A stretch of DNA of 64,000 nucleotides from Ochotona curzoniae. Lineage: Eukaryota > Chordata > Mammalia > Lagomorpha > Ochotonidae. Under the pieces are notes generated by a model, which saw nothing but the letters and a program-made list of their open reading frames with translations, was not told where the DNA came from and did not search any database. A program made the position numbers and the translations under genes. Below are positions 1-10,018 of this stretch, piece after piece. Each line of letters opens with the position of its first letter. Position 1 is the stretch's first letter. The DNA is taken from assembly GCF_017591425.1 (NCBI RefSeq), contig NW_024466512.1:22373501-22437500 (forward strand), given 5' to 3'.

Positions 1-80
1 AGCAGAAAATTGAAGACATTATTCACCGTAACACATTATCAATTACCTTCATATCAATTACAATAACCTTACATTAGCGA
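1..80. promoter_or_regulatory. Candidate conserved noncoding element, cut by left edge
   Basis: AT-rich unique sequence at the window edge, ending abruptly at a G+C-rich block. It contains the 10-mer TATCAATTAC twice (37-46 and 52-61), 15 bp apart, each holding a CAATTA homeodomain-like core. There is no repeat signature. The enhancer reading is inferred from composition, and the element probably continues to the left. Confidence 0.45.
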
Positions 81-560
81 GGGGCCCCGAGACCCCTGGA
101 GCCCCGGGACTGTGGAATCACCTCCGCCCCGTGGGGGGGAGGGGAGGGAGGCGGGGTAAGAAGAGGGGAGGGACTGGGAGGGTCCTGCTTCTTTCTCTCC
201 ACCCGCGCCCCCCACACACCCAGAAGCTGCGGGCTCCGGCCCCACACCCCATCCCAGATTTTCACTCCTGGTTTGTCTCCCGTGGTGGCTTGTGGAAGAA
301 CAGGTGTGGGAGCAGGAAGTGGGCTGAGGAGGTGACTGAAGGGCTGAGAAGCCAGAGCTGGACGTGACCTGAGGCTGAGGGGGAGGGGAGGAGGAGTGAG
401 GGAGACTTGGGGTGGGGTTCCCCCCCCACCCCGTCAAGGTGCTGGAAAGCTGCCTTCTACAAACTCTGCCCTGATGCTGTGGTCCCTTTCTCGTCCCCTG
501 ATCATGTCCACTGCTCCCCTCTTCTGACACGTAGGGCTTTTCTAGCCTCTTGCCTCTCCC
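81..560. other. G+C-rich unique DNA, no feature seen
   Basis: Polypurine/polypyrimidine-rich single-copy sequence with C-runs near 419-433. Short frames occur on both strands but are proline/glycine/serine-rich composition artefacts. I see no promoter or RNA gene. Confidence 0.5.
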
Positions 561-562
561 AT

Positions 563-840
563 AAGATGCATGTATGTATTTGAAAGAGTTAGAGAGAGAG
601 AGAGAGAGACAGAGAGAGAGATTGTCCATCCACTGATTGGCTCCCCAGTTGATTGTAATGGCCAAAGCTGGACCGGTCAGAAGCCAGGAGCCAGGATGGA
701 GCTCTCCCTTGCGGGTGAAGGGGTCCAAGAACTTCTATCGGAAACAGAGCAGCTGTGGCTCTAACCAGCCAGCTTCCATACAGGATGCTGACACTGCAGG
801 CGGTGACTTTACTGACTACACTGCAGCAATGGCCTCTACC
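563..840 (-). repeat. C-SINE, old diverged copy, antisense
   Basis: Antisense lagomorph SINE: an AG-rich run (588-622), then the 'TCCATCCACTGATTGGCTCC' 3'-domain wording and 'GCCAGGAGCCAGGA'. The tRNA-like head at the right end is strongly diverged. Confidence 0.75.
588..622. repeat. (AG)n microsatellite
   Basis: A nearly pure AG run with a few interruptions, inside the tail-proximal part of an antisense SINE, where such runs commonly arise. Confidence 0.9.
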
Positions 841-1406
841 CACTTTCACTTTTGTGGGATTCACTGATCCAAACCCCCAAAGTGTCTACAAATGAAGGAA
901 GAACAGGAGCACTAAGAATGGGGACACAGAGAACTTCCAAACGGAAGAGCAGGTGCGTCGCCTGTAGTGGGAATTGCAGATGCAAGGGAAGAACTTCTGG
1001 GAGCAAAACTCCCAAACAGAAGCCTTGTGTCTACCCTGTGAGCTGTGGGCGCCCAGGAATGGGGGTCAGATGACTAGGTCAGGCTGGGGTCAGACATCAG
1101 TGAGAAGATGCAGTGCCTTTGGGCAGCTGGGCTTCTTCCGGCTCCCCACCCCGGCTGTAGCACCTGCCACCGCTCACTGGCCTAGCCTGTCAGCCACGTG
1201 TGGTCTTCTGGCACCTGAGGTCCCGATAGGGATGGACTGTCAGTTAAGACGTACACCAATTCTTAAAGATTTAACACAGCAAAAAATACAAAAGAAAATG
1301 TCTTGCAAGTATTCACAACGCAAAGGTATGGGTTATATGCTAAAGTGATATCTTGACTCTAATGGCTTAAATTAAATATTTAATTAAAACTAATTATCTA
1401 TTTCAT
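841..1406. other. Unique DNA without recognisable features
   Basis: Mixed-composition sequence that becomes AT-rich after about 1240. Reading frames here (for example 974-1348) have no recognisable domain, and none is supported by splice or start context. Confidence 0.45.
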
Positions 1407-1709
1407 TTTTTTTTCTTAAGGTTTTAATTGGGAAGGCAGAGAAAACTCTTTCATTCACTGGTTCACTCCCCAAATAGCTATAATGACCGGAGCTGAGAAG
1501 ATCTAAAGCCAGGAGCCAGGATATTCAAATCTGGGTCTCCCACACCAGTGCAGGGTTCCAAGGCTTTGGGCCATCCTCTGCTGCTTTTCCAGGCCACAAG
1601 CATGGAGCTGGATGGGAAGTGGAGCAGCGAAGACGTGAATTGACACCCATATGGAATCCTTGTACATGCAAGGGGAGGATTAGTCAATTGAGCCATTGTG
1701 CCAGGCCCT
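1407..1709 (-). repeat. C-SINE, near full length, antisense
   Basis: Starts with a T-run and reads through the standard antisense blocks: a 'CATTCACTGGTTCACTCCCC' segment, 'GCCAGGAGCCAGGA', 'GGGTCTCCCACACC' and 'GGGCCATCCTC', ending at 'GTGCCAGGCCC', the inverted SINE head. Confidence 0.9.
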
Positions 1710-1759
1710 ATCTATTTCTTTTTATCTTTTTAAAAAAAAAAAGAAAAAGAAAGAAAGAA

Positions 1760-2048
1760 AATAGCCAGGGATGGCTATTGTGTTGCGATGGGTTACATTG
1801 CCACGTATGGGATGTCCCCACACTCCCATATTGAAGTACCTGAGTCCAAGTCCTGGTCACTCTGTCCCTGGCTCAGCTTCCTGCTAATGTTCCCTGTAGG
1901 TCAGCAGATGGAGTTCAAAGGCTTGGGTCCCTTTCTGTGTTCTAGGCTTCTGACTCTGGCCTATCCCAGCCCAGTGCGCATTGAGGAGTGAATCAGAAGG
2001 TGTAAGATCCACTTCTTTCTCCCTGACTCTGCCAATCAAATAGAAGAA
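1760..2048 (+). repeat. C-SINE, old subfamily, sense
   Basis: Sense SINE with diverged tRNA head, 'CAGCTTCCTGCTAATG' block, 'GAGTGAATCAG' and pyrimidine-rich 3' segment 'TCTTTCTCCCTGACTCTGCC' before an AATAGAAGAAAA tail. It belongs to an older subfamily than the young copies elsewhere. Confidence 0.75.
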
Positions 2049-2254
2049 AATTGTTTTTTGTGTTTTTGTTTGTTTGTTAACCATCGGCACCAGACATTGT
2101 GCTTGCACATGTAGCTTACATTGTATTTCTGTTAGACAGTGCTGGGCTAGGCACCTGGGAAGGAAAGGGTTGATGGAAGAAACAAATTCTGGGACTCTCC
2201 TCAATGGGCCTTGGTTTTCCGCATCAAAGAAAGGAGCTCCTCCAAAACAATCTC

Positions 2255-2525
2255 CTCTGGCTGGTTCGAATCCTGGCTGTTCCACTTCCCATCCAGCTCC
2301 CTGAAAAAGGCCTGCAAAGCCACCAGAGGATGGCCCAAGACCTTGGGACCCTGCGCCCACATGGGAGACTCAAAAGAAGCTCTTGGCTCCTGGTTTGGAC
2401 CAGTCTACCAGTCTAATTCTGGCTGTTGCAGCCATCTGGGGAGTGAACCAAGAACCAAGAGATGGAAGATCTTTCTCTGTCTCTCCTTTTCTTTGTAAAT
2501 ATGACTTAAAAAAAAAAAAAAAAAG
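2255..2525 (+). repeat. C-SINE, 5'-truncated, sense
   Basis: Begins at the pol III B-box-like 'GGTTCGAATCCTGG' (about 2265-2278) and continues through 'CCACTTCCCATCCAGCTCCC' to a pure A-run at 2508-2524. The head is missing or too diverged to see. Confidence 0.85.
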
Positions 2526-2639
2526 ACAAGTCCTGCCAGTGGAGCTGAGGCCAGAATTGGAGGACAGGCCTGGTTCTCTTTGCGGTCAGCACCCCATGCT
2601 GGGGGGTTCGAGTCTCCTGTGAGCAGGCAGAGGCTACAA

Positions 2640-2870
2640 GAAGGCAAAGGCCACTACCCATACAACTCTTCCCTGCCCGGTGCGTGGCCTCTGTGCGTGA
2701 ATGTGACCTCTCTCCCCACACACGTATACACTCCCACGTGCTGTTCCACCTCTCTCAGCACGTGCTCCGGCACACCCCGTCCTATGAAGTTCTCGTGCAG
2801 ACATACTCTCGTACACACATCCATATGCACACATGTGCTGCCAACCGCATGCCCAGAGAGGGGCCGGGAG
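2640..2870. repeat. Degenerate CA/CACGT-rich simple sequence
   Basis: Loosely repetitive CACAC, CACGTG and ACACATAC words with many interruptions, the decay product of a CA microsatellite. Frames through it are rich in His, Thr and Cys and are not genes. Confidence 0.45.
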
Positions 2871-2907
2871 TGCTGGCCTGGGCAGCACTGTCAGCTTGAT
2901 TCATGAT

Positions 2908-2928
2908 GTGTGTGTGTGTGTGTGTGTC
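2908..2928. repeat. (TG)n microsatellite
   Basis: Short pure TG run next to a candidate CNE. Confidence 0.9.
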
Positions 2929-2929
2929 C

Positions 2930-3060
2930 CGGGGAGTGAGAGCTAATAGTGCCCCTCCCCCAGGCTGGGCCCAAAGGACTAATTGCCAGTAATGAGCTAA
3001 GAGGAGCTCCGAGCTAGCCCCGGGCACCGGATGAAGATGTTTCCAGAGACCAGGCAGAGT
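2930..3060. promoter_or_regulatory. Candidate conserved noncoding element
   Basis: Compact unique block with 'AGCTAATAG', 'GACTAATTGCCAGTAATGAG' and several AGCT words. The closely spaced TAAT homeodomain cores differ from the surrounding C+T-rich DNA. Inferred from composition only. Confidence 0.45.
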
Positions 3061-3564
3061 GTGTCCTGCTGTTTTGTTGATAGAAAATCCTCCTCCTCTG
3101 GCGTCCCCTCTCCTCTCTGCCTCCCCTCCCTGGCCTTTCTCTGCTTCTGGCAGCCTCTGAAGGCTCCAGCCTTACCCTGGGCCCTGCCTCCCTCAGCGGC
3201 CTCTCTGTCCCCTTCTCCCAGTCATCTGCCCCATCGTGGGCCAATGCCCTCCTCACTCCCTGACCGGGCCTTCCAGGGAGCCCCCCTGCTGAATGGAGGA
3301 CAGCTTTCAGAGGCTTCAGGGACCAGCCAGTGGCAGGCTGCACAGAATCCGGACCTGCGTGTTACGAGACCTTTTTCACTCTCTGCTTGGAATCTGCCAG
3401 AAATGGGTGCTCAGCCCCACCTCCCTAAAGGATGCTACAGGATGCCTGCCCACAGGACGGACAGCTATAGAGGATGACCCACGGCACCCCTTCTTGAGAT
3501 AGTTCTTTTGGTTCCTTATGATCTGCAAGGAATACATTTGCAGTTCATAGTTTTTATGGCCAGC
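3061..3564. other. Pyrimidine-rich unique DNA
   Basis: C+T-rich single-copy sequence. A 148-codon frame at 3031-3477 crosses the candidate CNE border, has no domain and is Ser/Pro/Leu-rich; I do not accept it as coding. Confidence 0.45.
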
Positions 3565-3770
3565 AAAGGTCAAGTGCCTATGGAATGCTAGGCGCTTTAC
3601 ATGTTTAGCTCTCCCCTTTCATCCTTACAAAAGCCTTTGCAAAGTTGGCATTATTATCCTCCTTTTACAGACAAGTAAATGAAGGCTCATCTGGTTTAAC
3701 TGTGTGGTCCTGTGACTGATCAGTCGCCGACTGGGGTTCGCACCCGTCTGATGCTGCCACCCACACCATT
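3565..3770 (-). repeat. MIR SINE, antisense
   Basis: Reads like an inverted MIR: 'GCGCTTTACATG', then 'TTATTATCCTCCTTTTACAG', then a diverged 'TGGGGTTCGCACCCG' block corresponding to the inverted tRNA-related region. Confidence 0.75.
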
Positions 3771-4254
3771 TCCACCGTGAGCTGCTCATGCGTGCGGCAG
3801 GTAGAGCGTCTGTGATCCTGCAGGTGAAGCCTGAGGGTGACAGCGCTTCTCCACCTCCAGGGATTCGCAGGGAGATGTGGCGGTGGGAGCCAGGCTCTCA
3901 GTGTAGGGATGGAAAAACAAGAAGCCTCGCAAGAGACTCCCTCCGTCATCCCTAAGGGGTCGCCCAGGTTTGGTGTACACGCTTGTACACATGTGTCCAT
4001 GTGGGCAGATGTGTCTCTGTGTGTGTATGAGCCTACCCAGGAACACTCAGAACCAGCAGCTGGGGGGCACGGGGTGGGCTAGGAGACATGTGAGCCCAAT
4101 TTAACACGTGGGCCAGGGAGACTGTGGGAAGAGCATGATTTGAGGGCGTTGTATGCCTTTGAGGGGCCAGTGGGCAGAGGGGAGCAAGTGATGGAGAGAA
4201 AAGGAAGAATGGGGCTAGAGTGGGACAAGCAGGGGTGACACCCAGAGATTGGGA
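3771..4254. other. Unique DNA, no feature seen
   Basis: Single-copy G-rich sequence with a weak TGTG-rich patch near 3975-4030. Nothing supportable. Confidence 0.4.
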
Positions 4255-4440
4255 AGCTGTTTATGATGCAAATCTGTGTAAAAGCTCCCCATTGCCTCCC
4301 CTGAGAAAGGAGCCTAAAATTGAAGTCTAATTATAACGAATGATTGTTAATGAGTTGTCTAAACATAATAGATGGAAAGAATTAAACGCCCAGAAGAAAC
4401 AGGGTTTCATTAACACACAATAAAGAAACCACAAGTGGGG
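4255..4440. promoter_or_regulatory. Candidate conserved noncoding element with POU octamer
   Basis: AT-rich unique island in G-rich flanks. It contains ATGCAAAT (4266-4273, POU octamer) and several homeodomain cores, among them 'GTCTAATTATAACGAATG', 'TTGTTAATGAG' and 'CATTAACAC'. It has the density and composition of a developmental enhancer. Function is inferred. Confidence 0.6.
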
Positions 4441-4954
4441 TGAGTGGGACCCTGCGCTGTCATGGAAGACACCCCATCATTCCCCCAAGCAGGCTTGGCA
4501 AGCAGGGTGAGGAGTGAGGGGGCAAGGCCAGTCCGCCCACAAACAGGAGCTGGTGTCTTCAAGGGATCCTGAATGTTGGGGCACCTTCCGTGAGGTTGGG
4601 GGACAGCATCATCTAGGTCCATATCTGCTGGTGTATGTGTCTGCTTGGGTATGCTCAGTGTGCACGTTCCTGCAGGGGTCTGGTCAGAGCCAGTGAATGA
4701 GTAGCTAGTGCAGGTGCCTGCTCCCAGAGAACAAGCATCTTCTCAGAAAGGCACGCCCCCTCCCGGTCAGGAGCAGCAGGCTCTGGCCTCTGTGGCTGGT
4801 CTCCTGTCCTGCACCTTGGCTCTCTGTGAGGGCAAACAGCTAGGACAAGACACAGCGCGTGCACGCACACACACACAGTCCCTGAGATGGAGAATCTGCT
4901 GCCCTCACCTAAACTCAGAAGGTTGAGAGAAGAGTATTGGAGATCTACCAGTCT
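4441..4954. other. Unique DNA, no feature seen
   Basis: G+C-rich single-copy sequence with a short CGCACACACAC run near 4863-4876. No gene, RNA or repeat recognised. Confidence 0.4.
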
Positions 4955-5065
4955 AAAACTAATGGAGACCCGGGGAGGGAAGGGAGCAAGTCCAAGATCA
5001 CTCAGCCCAGAACCAGACCTCCTCTTACTGGTCCAGGGTGCTCCAGTTTTCAGAACAACCACTTT
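4955..5065 (-). repeat. Possible MIR fragment, antisense
   Basis: 'GCAAGTCCAAGATCACTCAG' followed by 'CCAGAACCAGACC' resembles the inverted MIR segment 'AAGGTCACACAGC..GAACCCAGG'. Diverged, so the call is tentative. Confidence 0.35.
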
Positions 5066-5533
5066 GTCACACATGGTGTGAGTAGTTTGGGGCAAGGCCA
5101 CAAATACAGTAAGATAGCATTCTATATGTATTCCTCATGCACAGGCAGCACTAGGCCCTCAGACCACCAAGTGGGACTTAACTATTTAGGGGTTCTCAGG
5201 CAGGCCATAGGAGCCCTGTGTAGGGAGAGGCTGGGCAATGCCAGTGATCCTGGGATGGCACTGTGTGCAGGTGGCACACACACACAGCAGGGGCTGTTGC
5301 AGGGGCAAAGTGTGAGAGCTGGAGAAAAGCGGGTTTTGATTGACAGGTTAATGAAGCGCTTTATGCTTAGGTAGTGTAACTGCAGAGGCAGGCTGTAGCG
5401 GGCTCACCCACGCCCAGCCACACAAGCGACACCCAGCAGGGCAGGAGCCAGGCTAGTTAATCTCCGGAGTGACCCTCCCACAGGCAGAGGGCCCCCTTCA
5501 CTTCATATAATCTTACAGTCACATTTACTTATT
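5066..5533. other. Unique DNA, no feature seen
   Basis: Mixed sequence with short CACACACA runs (near 5276-5285). No element recognised. Confidence 0.4.
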
Positions 5534-5861
5534 TATTTTTTTTAAGATTTATCTTATTTTCATTGAAAAGTTACATAGAGGAGGAGAGAGACAGAGAAGA
5601 TCTTCCATTCACTGATTCACTACCCAAGTGGCTGCAACGGTTGGAATTGCGCCATTCAAAGCCAGAAGCCAGGAGCCAGGAGCCTCTTCTGGGGTCTCCC
5701 AATGGGTCCCAAGACTTTGGCCATCCTTGACAGCCCTCCCAGGCCACAAGCAGGGAGCTGGTTAGGAAGCAGGGGCTGCCAGGATTAGAACTAGAGTCCA
5801 TATGGGATCCCTGCGTGTGTAAGGCGAGGACTTTAGCTGCTAGGCTATCATGCCAAGCCCC
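5534..5861 (-). repeat. C-SINE, full length, antisense, young type
   Basis: T-rich start 'TTTTTTTAAGATTTATCTTA', then 'AGATCTTCCATTCACTGATT', 'GGCCACAAGCAGGGAGCTGG' and the inverted head 'AAGGCGAGGACTTTAGCTGC', ending in 'GCCAAGCCCC'. The head wording is the pika-type young subfamily. Confidence 0.92.
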
Positions 5862-5869
5862 TACTTATT

Positions 5870-6150
5870 CACTTTTTGATGTTTTTTGCTTGAAAAGCAG
5901 AACGAGGGGGACAGAGATCTTGGATTGGCTGGTTCATTGCCTAACTGCGCACAAGAGTTATGGCTGAAACCAGGAATAAGGACCTCACTGTTGGTGTTCC
6001 CTGCTGTTTCCCAATCTGCATTGGAAAGAAGGTGGGTCAGGAGTGGAGCTGGAACTGAAGCGGAGACACTTTGTCACACTTAGCTGGGGACAAGCATGGA
6101 AGAGGAGGTGCAAAACCCAAGGTATCCTCTTAACTGCTAGGTTAGATACT
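5870..6150 (-). repeat. C-SINE, old diverged copy, antisense
   Basis: Directly follows the previous SINE. 'CTTGAAAAGCAGAACGAGGG' and a diverged 'GAGATCTTGGATTGGCTGGTT' mark the inverted 3' domain, and 'CTCTTAACTGCTAGG' marks the inverted head. Confidence 0.65.
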
Positions 6151-6279
6151 AGGTCAGCCATGCAGGAAGTAAACACAGACTTCACTACACTCCATTCCAG
6201 TTCCAAGGCTGAGCGCAAACAACCCCACACTCTATTAATAGGCTACAGAAGCAAGGTTATCTAGGAGTCACATTCTAGA

Positions 6280-6560
6280 AGGGTGTGGAAGTCCCCAGTC
6301 CATCATAATTAAACCCACCCCCCACTTTCGCCCTTCTTTTGACCCCGCCCCTCTTGGAGCCAATACTGATTGGCTGTGGTGCTGGCAGTGCACGCCAACC
6401 AGCCCCCGCAGAGCCAAGAAAAGTTAATTTGGAGTTCTGGTCTCCTCCCAGGATGCATTTGGGCGGCCGCCCGTAATGAGATGCATAATTGCGGAGGCCT
6501 GCCAACAAAAGCAGGCTGGATTTAATTGAGTCAACGCATGGCCATTAATAATCTGACGGC
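6280..6560. promoter_or_regulatory. Candidate conserved noncoding element
   Basis: Unique block with a GC-box-like 'CCCCGCCCC' (6344-6352), 'CATCATAATTAAACCCACC', 'CGTAATGAGATGCATAATTG', 'GGATTTAATTGAGTCAACGC' and 'CCATTAATAATCTGACGG'. Dense TAAT/ATTA cores and a lack of repeat wording suggest a developmental enhancer. Inferred. Confidence 0.6.
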
Positions 6561-7424
6561 AGCCCTCCCCCACCCCACCCCATCCCACCCCCACCCTCCA
6601 TCATCTAATTCTTTGCAGCCCCCAGTCTACTGGGCTCCCAGCTTCAGCAGCTTGGGCGTTCCAGAGGAGGAGGGAATCCTTCCCCGTTCGGCCCAAGGGT
6701 GCAGCGGCTGGAGGGAGACTCCAACACTGCCCCTCCATTCCCTCCCAGAATGCCTGAGCATAAGATCACACATTCTCCACTGACATCTCTCCTGGCTCAA
6801 TACTTGGACTCAACCAATGCTGAGCCCGCTTCAGCCATTGCACAGGTATACCCCAAGCTCCTCTTACGCCAGGAACCACCAGGCTTGACCCTGGGAATTC
6901 AGGCACCAACACAGAGATGGCCAGCTTCTCAGAGCCTGGGGTCACTCCTCACCCACCTTCTCATACCTTTCCACATCCCTGACCCTTATACTTGTCTTCA
7001 GACCCCCACATTCACACCCCTAGCTCCGTATCGTAGTCCTTCAATCCCTTCTCCACTGACCTGCTCCTGACTTTTGTCCCTTTTCTCAGACACGCTCCCA
7101 CAATGCACCCCTTTTCATAAGCTCCTGCCCCCAGCATCCCTACTCCCTTCCTGTCCCCCAGTTTCCTGCCTGTTTTCTCCATCCATTTTCAGAGAGAACC
7201 CTGCTTTCCCCCAACCTGCTCCTCCCCAGGGGGCTCACACCAAGACAAACTTTTGGTGATCTGGTATACCTGCCATGGAGCCCTCTCTGTTCCTCCTCAT
7301 GCCCACCCACCTCCACAGGACTACAAACCTCACCCAAATGCTCCAGGTAGGTCTACCTCCCAGAGCTGATCCTGCACCTGTAGACTGGTGGGTTAGGAAG
7401 CGCCTTTGGAGTTGCTGATGATTT
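6561..7424. other. C-rich unique DNA
   Basis: Long C+T-biased single-copy stretch. Frames at 6699-7070 and 7074-7259 are Pro/Ser/Leu-rich composition artefacts with no domain. No repeat recognised. Confidence 0.45.
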
Positions 7425-7600
7425 TAGTCCAGCTAAGGATTTTATACAGGACCCAGCATCCCTGAGTGCTGATTGTTGACTTTAGCTGCATGGAAATGAT
7501 TCCATAATTGGCTACTCACACACACACAAGCTTGGGCCACCTGACCTCTTAAGTGACCTCCCAGGATAAACTGTTTGTTGTAGATTAACTCGAGCAGCTT
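7425..7600. promoter_or_regulatory. Weak candidate conserved noncoding element
   Basis: Unique block with 'GGATTTTATACAGG', 'CTGATTGTTGACTTTAGCTG' and 'ATGATTCCATAATTGGC'. It looks different from its C-rich surroundings, but motif density is lower than in the stronger candidates. Confidence 0.4.
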
Positions 7601-8164
7601 TTCCTACCTTCCCAGCAGGTGCATTTGTTTGCATCCTCACCTGTCAGGTATGCACTGATTTGTCCTCTCTGCCCCTGGGCAAGTGGAGCAGCCTTAAAGT
7701 GAGTATGGCACCTGGGGAGTTCTCTCCTACTCCCTGACTCCCCTTGGGGAGATCTCTTGTGGGGGTTGAGGGATAGGTTACTATGGAATTCTGAAAAGGG
7801 GCAGTGGGGAGAGGAATCTTGGGGACCCGAAGACAGGGTTTCTTGTGAAAGGACAGGAGAGGGCTCCTTGTCCCTTTTTCCCCCCCTGTTTCTGCAGCAA
7901 AATCAGGAGACATAAAGCAAAAAGGGAGAGGAGGTGGTACAAGGGACAGTATATCTAGGTTCTTCCCCAATTTCATCCCCAACCTCTCTGGTACAGGGTA
8001 GGGGGCATCCGGCTGTGGGCACTGGGGAGAGGGAGACCCCCTCAAGGCCCTGTGAACCTTTTGCCAAATCTGGATTGAGCCAGCAGGCTTCTTGGAGGAG
8101 GTGTCTGGGCTGCACTCACTGGGGCTGGACAGGCGGGCACGCGCGCGGGCCCGCGACTCCTCAG
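7601..8164. other. G-rich unique DNA leading into a CpG-rich patch
   Basis: Single-copy sequence. The minus-strand 240-codon frame (7644-8366) crosses the next candidate element without splice or start support and is low-complexity; rejected as coding. CpG-rich 'GCACGCGCGCGGGCCCGCGA' lies at about 8137-8156. Confidence 0.4.
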
Positions 8165-8530
8165 AGAATCCTCCGTCACCGCCGAAATCGCCGAAATTGG
8201 CTGCAACTAGTAAAGATGCCAGGAATTTGCACCTTGCTCTGTGACCTAAAGCAAAAATGACATGAACATTGACAAATTTGACAAGGAAATTTGTGCAAAA
8301 AACAACTTCTATTTGGCTAGCCAAGCAGCAAATATGCCGGATGATACGCTTTATTAAGCAATCCATTTCTCAGCAATAGCGGCGCCATCTGCAAAGGTTA
8401 CCGCGCATCAGGCTCGGCACAGAATTTCATCTGCGTCTGCAGTCGGGGCCGCACGCGGACACATTTTTCATGTACATGCGATTCCGGATGCAAATAGAAT
8501 CCGTGATGAAGGAGGTGACCTTCCGGGCCG
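8165..8530. promoter_or_regulatory. Strong candidate conserved noncoding element with CpG-rich flanks
   Basis: About 365 bp of distinctive unique sequence: a tandem 'TTGACAAA'/'TTGACAAG' pair (8270-8285), 'CGCTTTATTAAGCAATCCAT', ATGCAAAT (8488-8495, POU octamer) and 'GGTGACCTTCC' (nuclear-receptor-like half-site). Both ends run into CpG-rich DNA (8137-8156 and 8531-8580). The combination of CpG-rich borders and an AT-rich core is common at developmental enhancers; function is inferred. Confidence 0.65.
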
Positions 8531-8734
8531 AGCTGCGCGCGCGCGCTGAAGTCACTCGCGGCCCGCGCGAAGCGGGAGGGGTGGGCAAGCCCGAGGCCCT
8601 GCGTGGGGCAAGAGCTGAGGTCTGGTGGGCATGGGGTGGGGGGACAGAGGGGCGGGAAAGGGGTCGTTGGGGGAGGAGTCACAGATCTCTGGGTCTCTGG
8701 CTTTGGGTCTGGGAGGGCTTTAGCAGAGCCTTGG

Positions 8735-8830
8735 CCCCGTCCTCTTAGTTTACAGATGTGGACACTGAGGCCCAGAATTGGTGGGAGAGGGGGTGGTCTT
8801 GGTCAAGGTCATTGACTGGGTCCTGATGGG
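8735..8830 (-). repeat. MIR fragment, antisense
   Basis: 'TTTACAGATGTGGACACTGA' followed by 'GGCCCAGA' and 'TCAAGGTCATTGACTGGG' is the inverted MIR core ('TTACAGATGAGGAAACTGAG..AAGGTCAC'). Confidence 0.7.
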
Positions 8831-8894
8831 ACTGTAATTAGCCTGGCACCTGATACTAGTCCAGTGTTAGCATTGAAGACTCAGAGCAAAGTGG

Positions 8895-9075
8895 CTGTGC
8901 ATGCTTGGGTTCTTGGTTTCACCTCTGGGAGATCTGGAGCAAATCGATAAGGCTGCTCCATGCCTCAGTTTCCTGTTCTGTAAAATGGAGCTATGCTATT
9001 GCCCACCTCATAGCCTTGTTGTGAGCACAAGTGTGTTGGCATGAAATGCTTAGAGCACTGCATGGCAGAGAACCT
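8895..9075 (+). repeat. MIR SINE, sense
   Basis: 'TGCCTCAGTTTCCTGTTCTG' then 'TAAAATGGAGCTATG', 'CACCTCATAGCCTTGTTGTG' and 'CTTAGAGCACTGCATGGCA', in MIR order and spacing. Confidence 0.88.
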
Positions 9076-9139
9076 ATAACAAAACTGATTAAATATGAGA
9101 TGGGGCTGGGGGTATGTATTGAACAGAAAGTTTTTGTGA

Positions 9140-9199
9140 AGACAGAGTGAATATTGCTTCTCAGCATTTTGGCTAAGATCAAGTGTGGAGACAGAGTGA
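9140..9199 (+). pseudogene. 3'-truncated U2 snRNA retroposon with target-site duplications
   Basis: Positions 9153-9186 match the first 34 nt of U2 spliceosomal RNA with three mismatches, including the diagnostic 'TTTTGGCTAAGATCAAGTGT'. The match then stops, so over 80% of the RNA is missing. The 11-mer AGACAGAGTGA flanks it exactly (9140-9150 and 9189-9199); read as 13-mers the repeats differ at one base. There is no A-tail. This is the known class of 3'-truncated snRNA pseudogenes inserted by reverse transcription. It is not functional: no Sm site, branch-recognition region or snRNA promoter. Confidence 0.85.
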
Positions 9200-9869
9200 G
9201 TGGGTTGAGGAGGACAGATGGGTGGGCCAGCCCCCTTCTCACAATGGGGTGAGGGTAGATACCTCCCCTCTTTCTGATGACCTCATTTTCCAGGAACCCC
9301 CAACCCCCACCCCACCTAGCAGAGAAACACACTGCACAGCTATTGCCCACCCCGAGTCCTGTTGGGGTATTCGCATCTGCTCCAGTTCCCCCAACCCAAG
9401 GGAGCTGTCTTTCATGGCTCTCTTCATCCTTTGGGTTCTGTTGTCGTTCATTCTTGGTGGCTTGCAATTGGCTAAGGGGTGCTTAGGAAAAAGCTGTACT
9501 TCTATTGAAGCCAACCCCCCCCCCCCCGAAGTCACCTCCTTTGAGTGGCCTTGCCTCCTCAGCCCTTCCCTGCCCCTCCTTTCCCACATTCCCGTTTTTT
9601 CTGCAGCCCTGCCCCAGCACACAAGCAGATCTGGAGAAACCATCTTGGCAACCTTACTCGCCGATGATATGTACCCTCAAGGAAGCCCCCACTCTGCAGT
9701 TCCCCACAGTTCCAGGGATGGTACAGGCAGCAGGCTCTCTGGAACGGATGAGGCTGGCTGCTCATCCAGTCTGGTTCCCCGGTGCTTCTCACAGCCTGTT
9801 TCCTGCCACACTCTCCATCCAGTTCCCGAACCCACAGCAGACTTCTCCAGGGCTCACACAAGTATGGCA
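9200..9869. other. Unique DNA, no feature seen
   Basis: C-rich single-copy sequence with a poly-C run at about 9516-9527. The 231-codon plus-strand frame (9183-9878) begins inside the U2 retroposon duplication, overlaps others in all frames and has no domain. Confidence 0.45.
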
Positions 9870-10018
9870 GAGGTCTGAAGCTGGACAGACCTGGCCTCAA
9901 AACTTGGCAGTCTTGAGCCCACCACCCCTCCTCTTATTCTCATCTGTATAATGGGAAGAGTTATTAGAAGGATTCTATGATATGAAATGTTACATCAATG
10001 TTAAATAAGTGAATGATT
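9870..10018 (+). repeat. MIR SINE, sense, diverged
   Basis: 'CTTATTCTCATCTGTATAAT' and 'GGGAAGAGTTATTAGAAGGATTC', with 'GGACAGACCTGGCCTCAAA' upstream, follow MIR order. Confidence 0.65.

Noticed and set aside
2265..2278. tRNA gene suggested by B-box GGTTCGAATCC
   Set aside because: The box is the internal promoter of a tRNA-derived SINE; no cloverleaf or terminator accompanies it.
7644..8366. 240-codon minus-strand frame
   Set aside because: It crosses a candidate CNE and a CpG patch, has no recognised domain and several frames overlap it equally well. Length alone is not persuasive in G+C-rich DNA.
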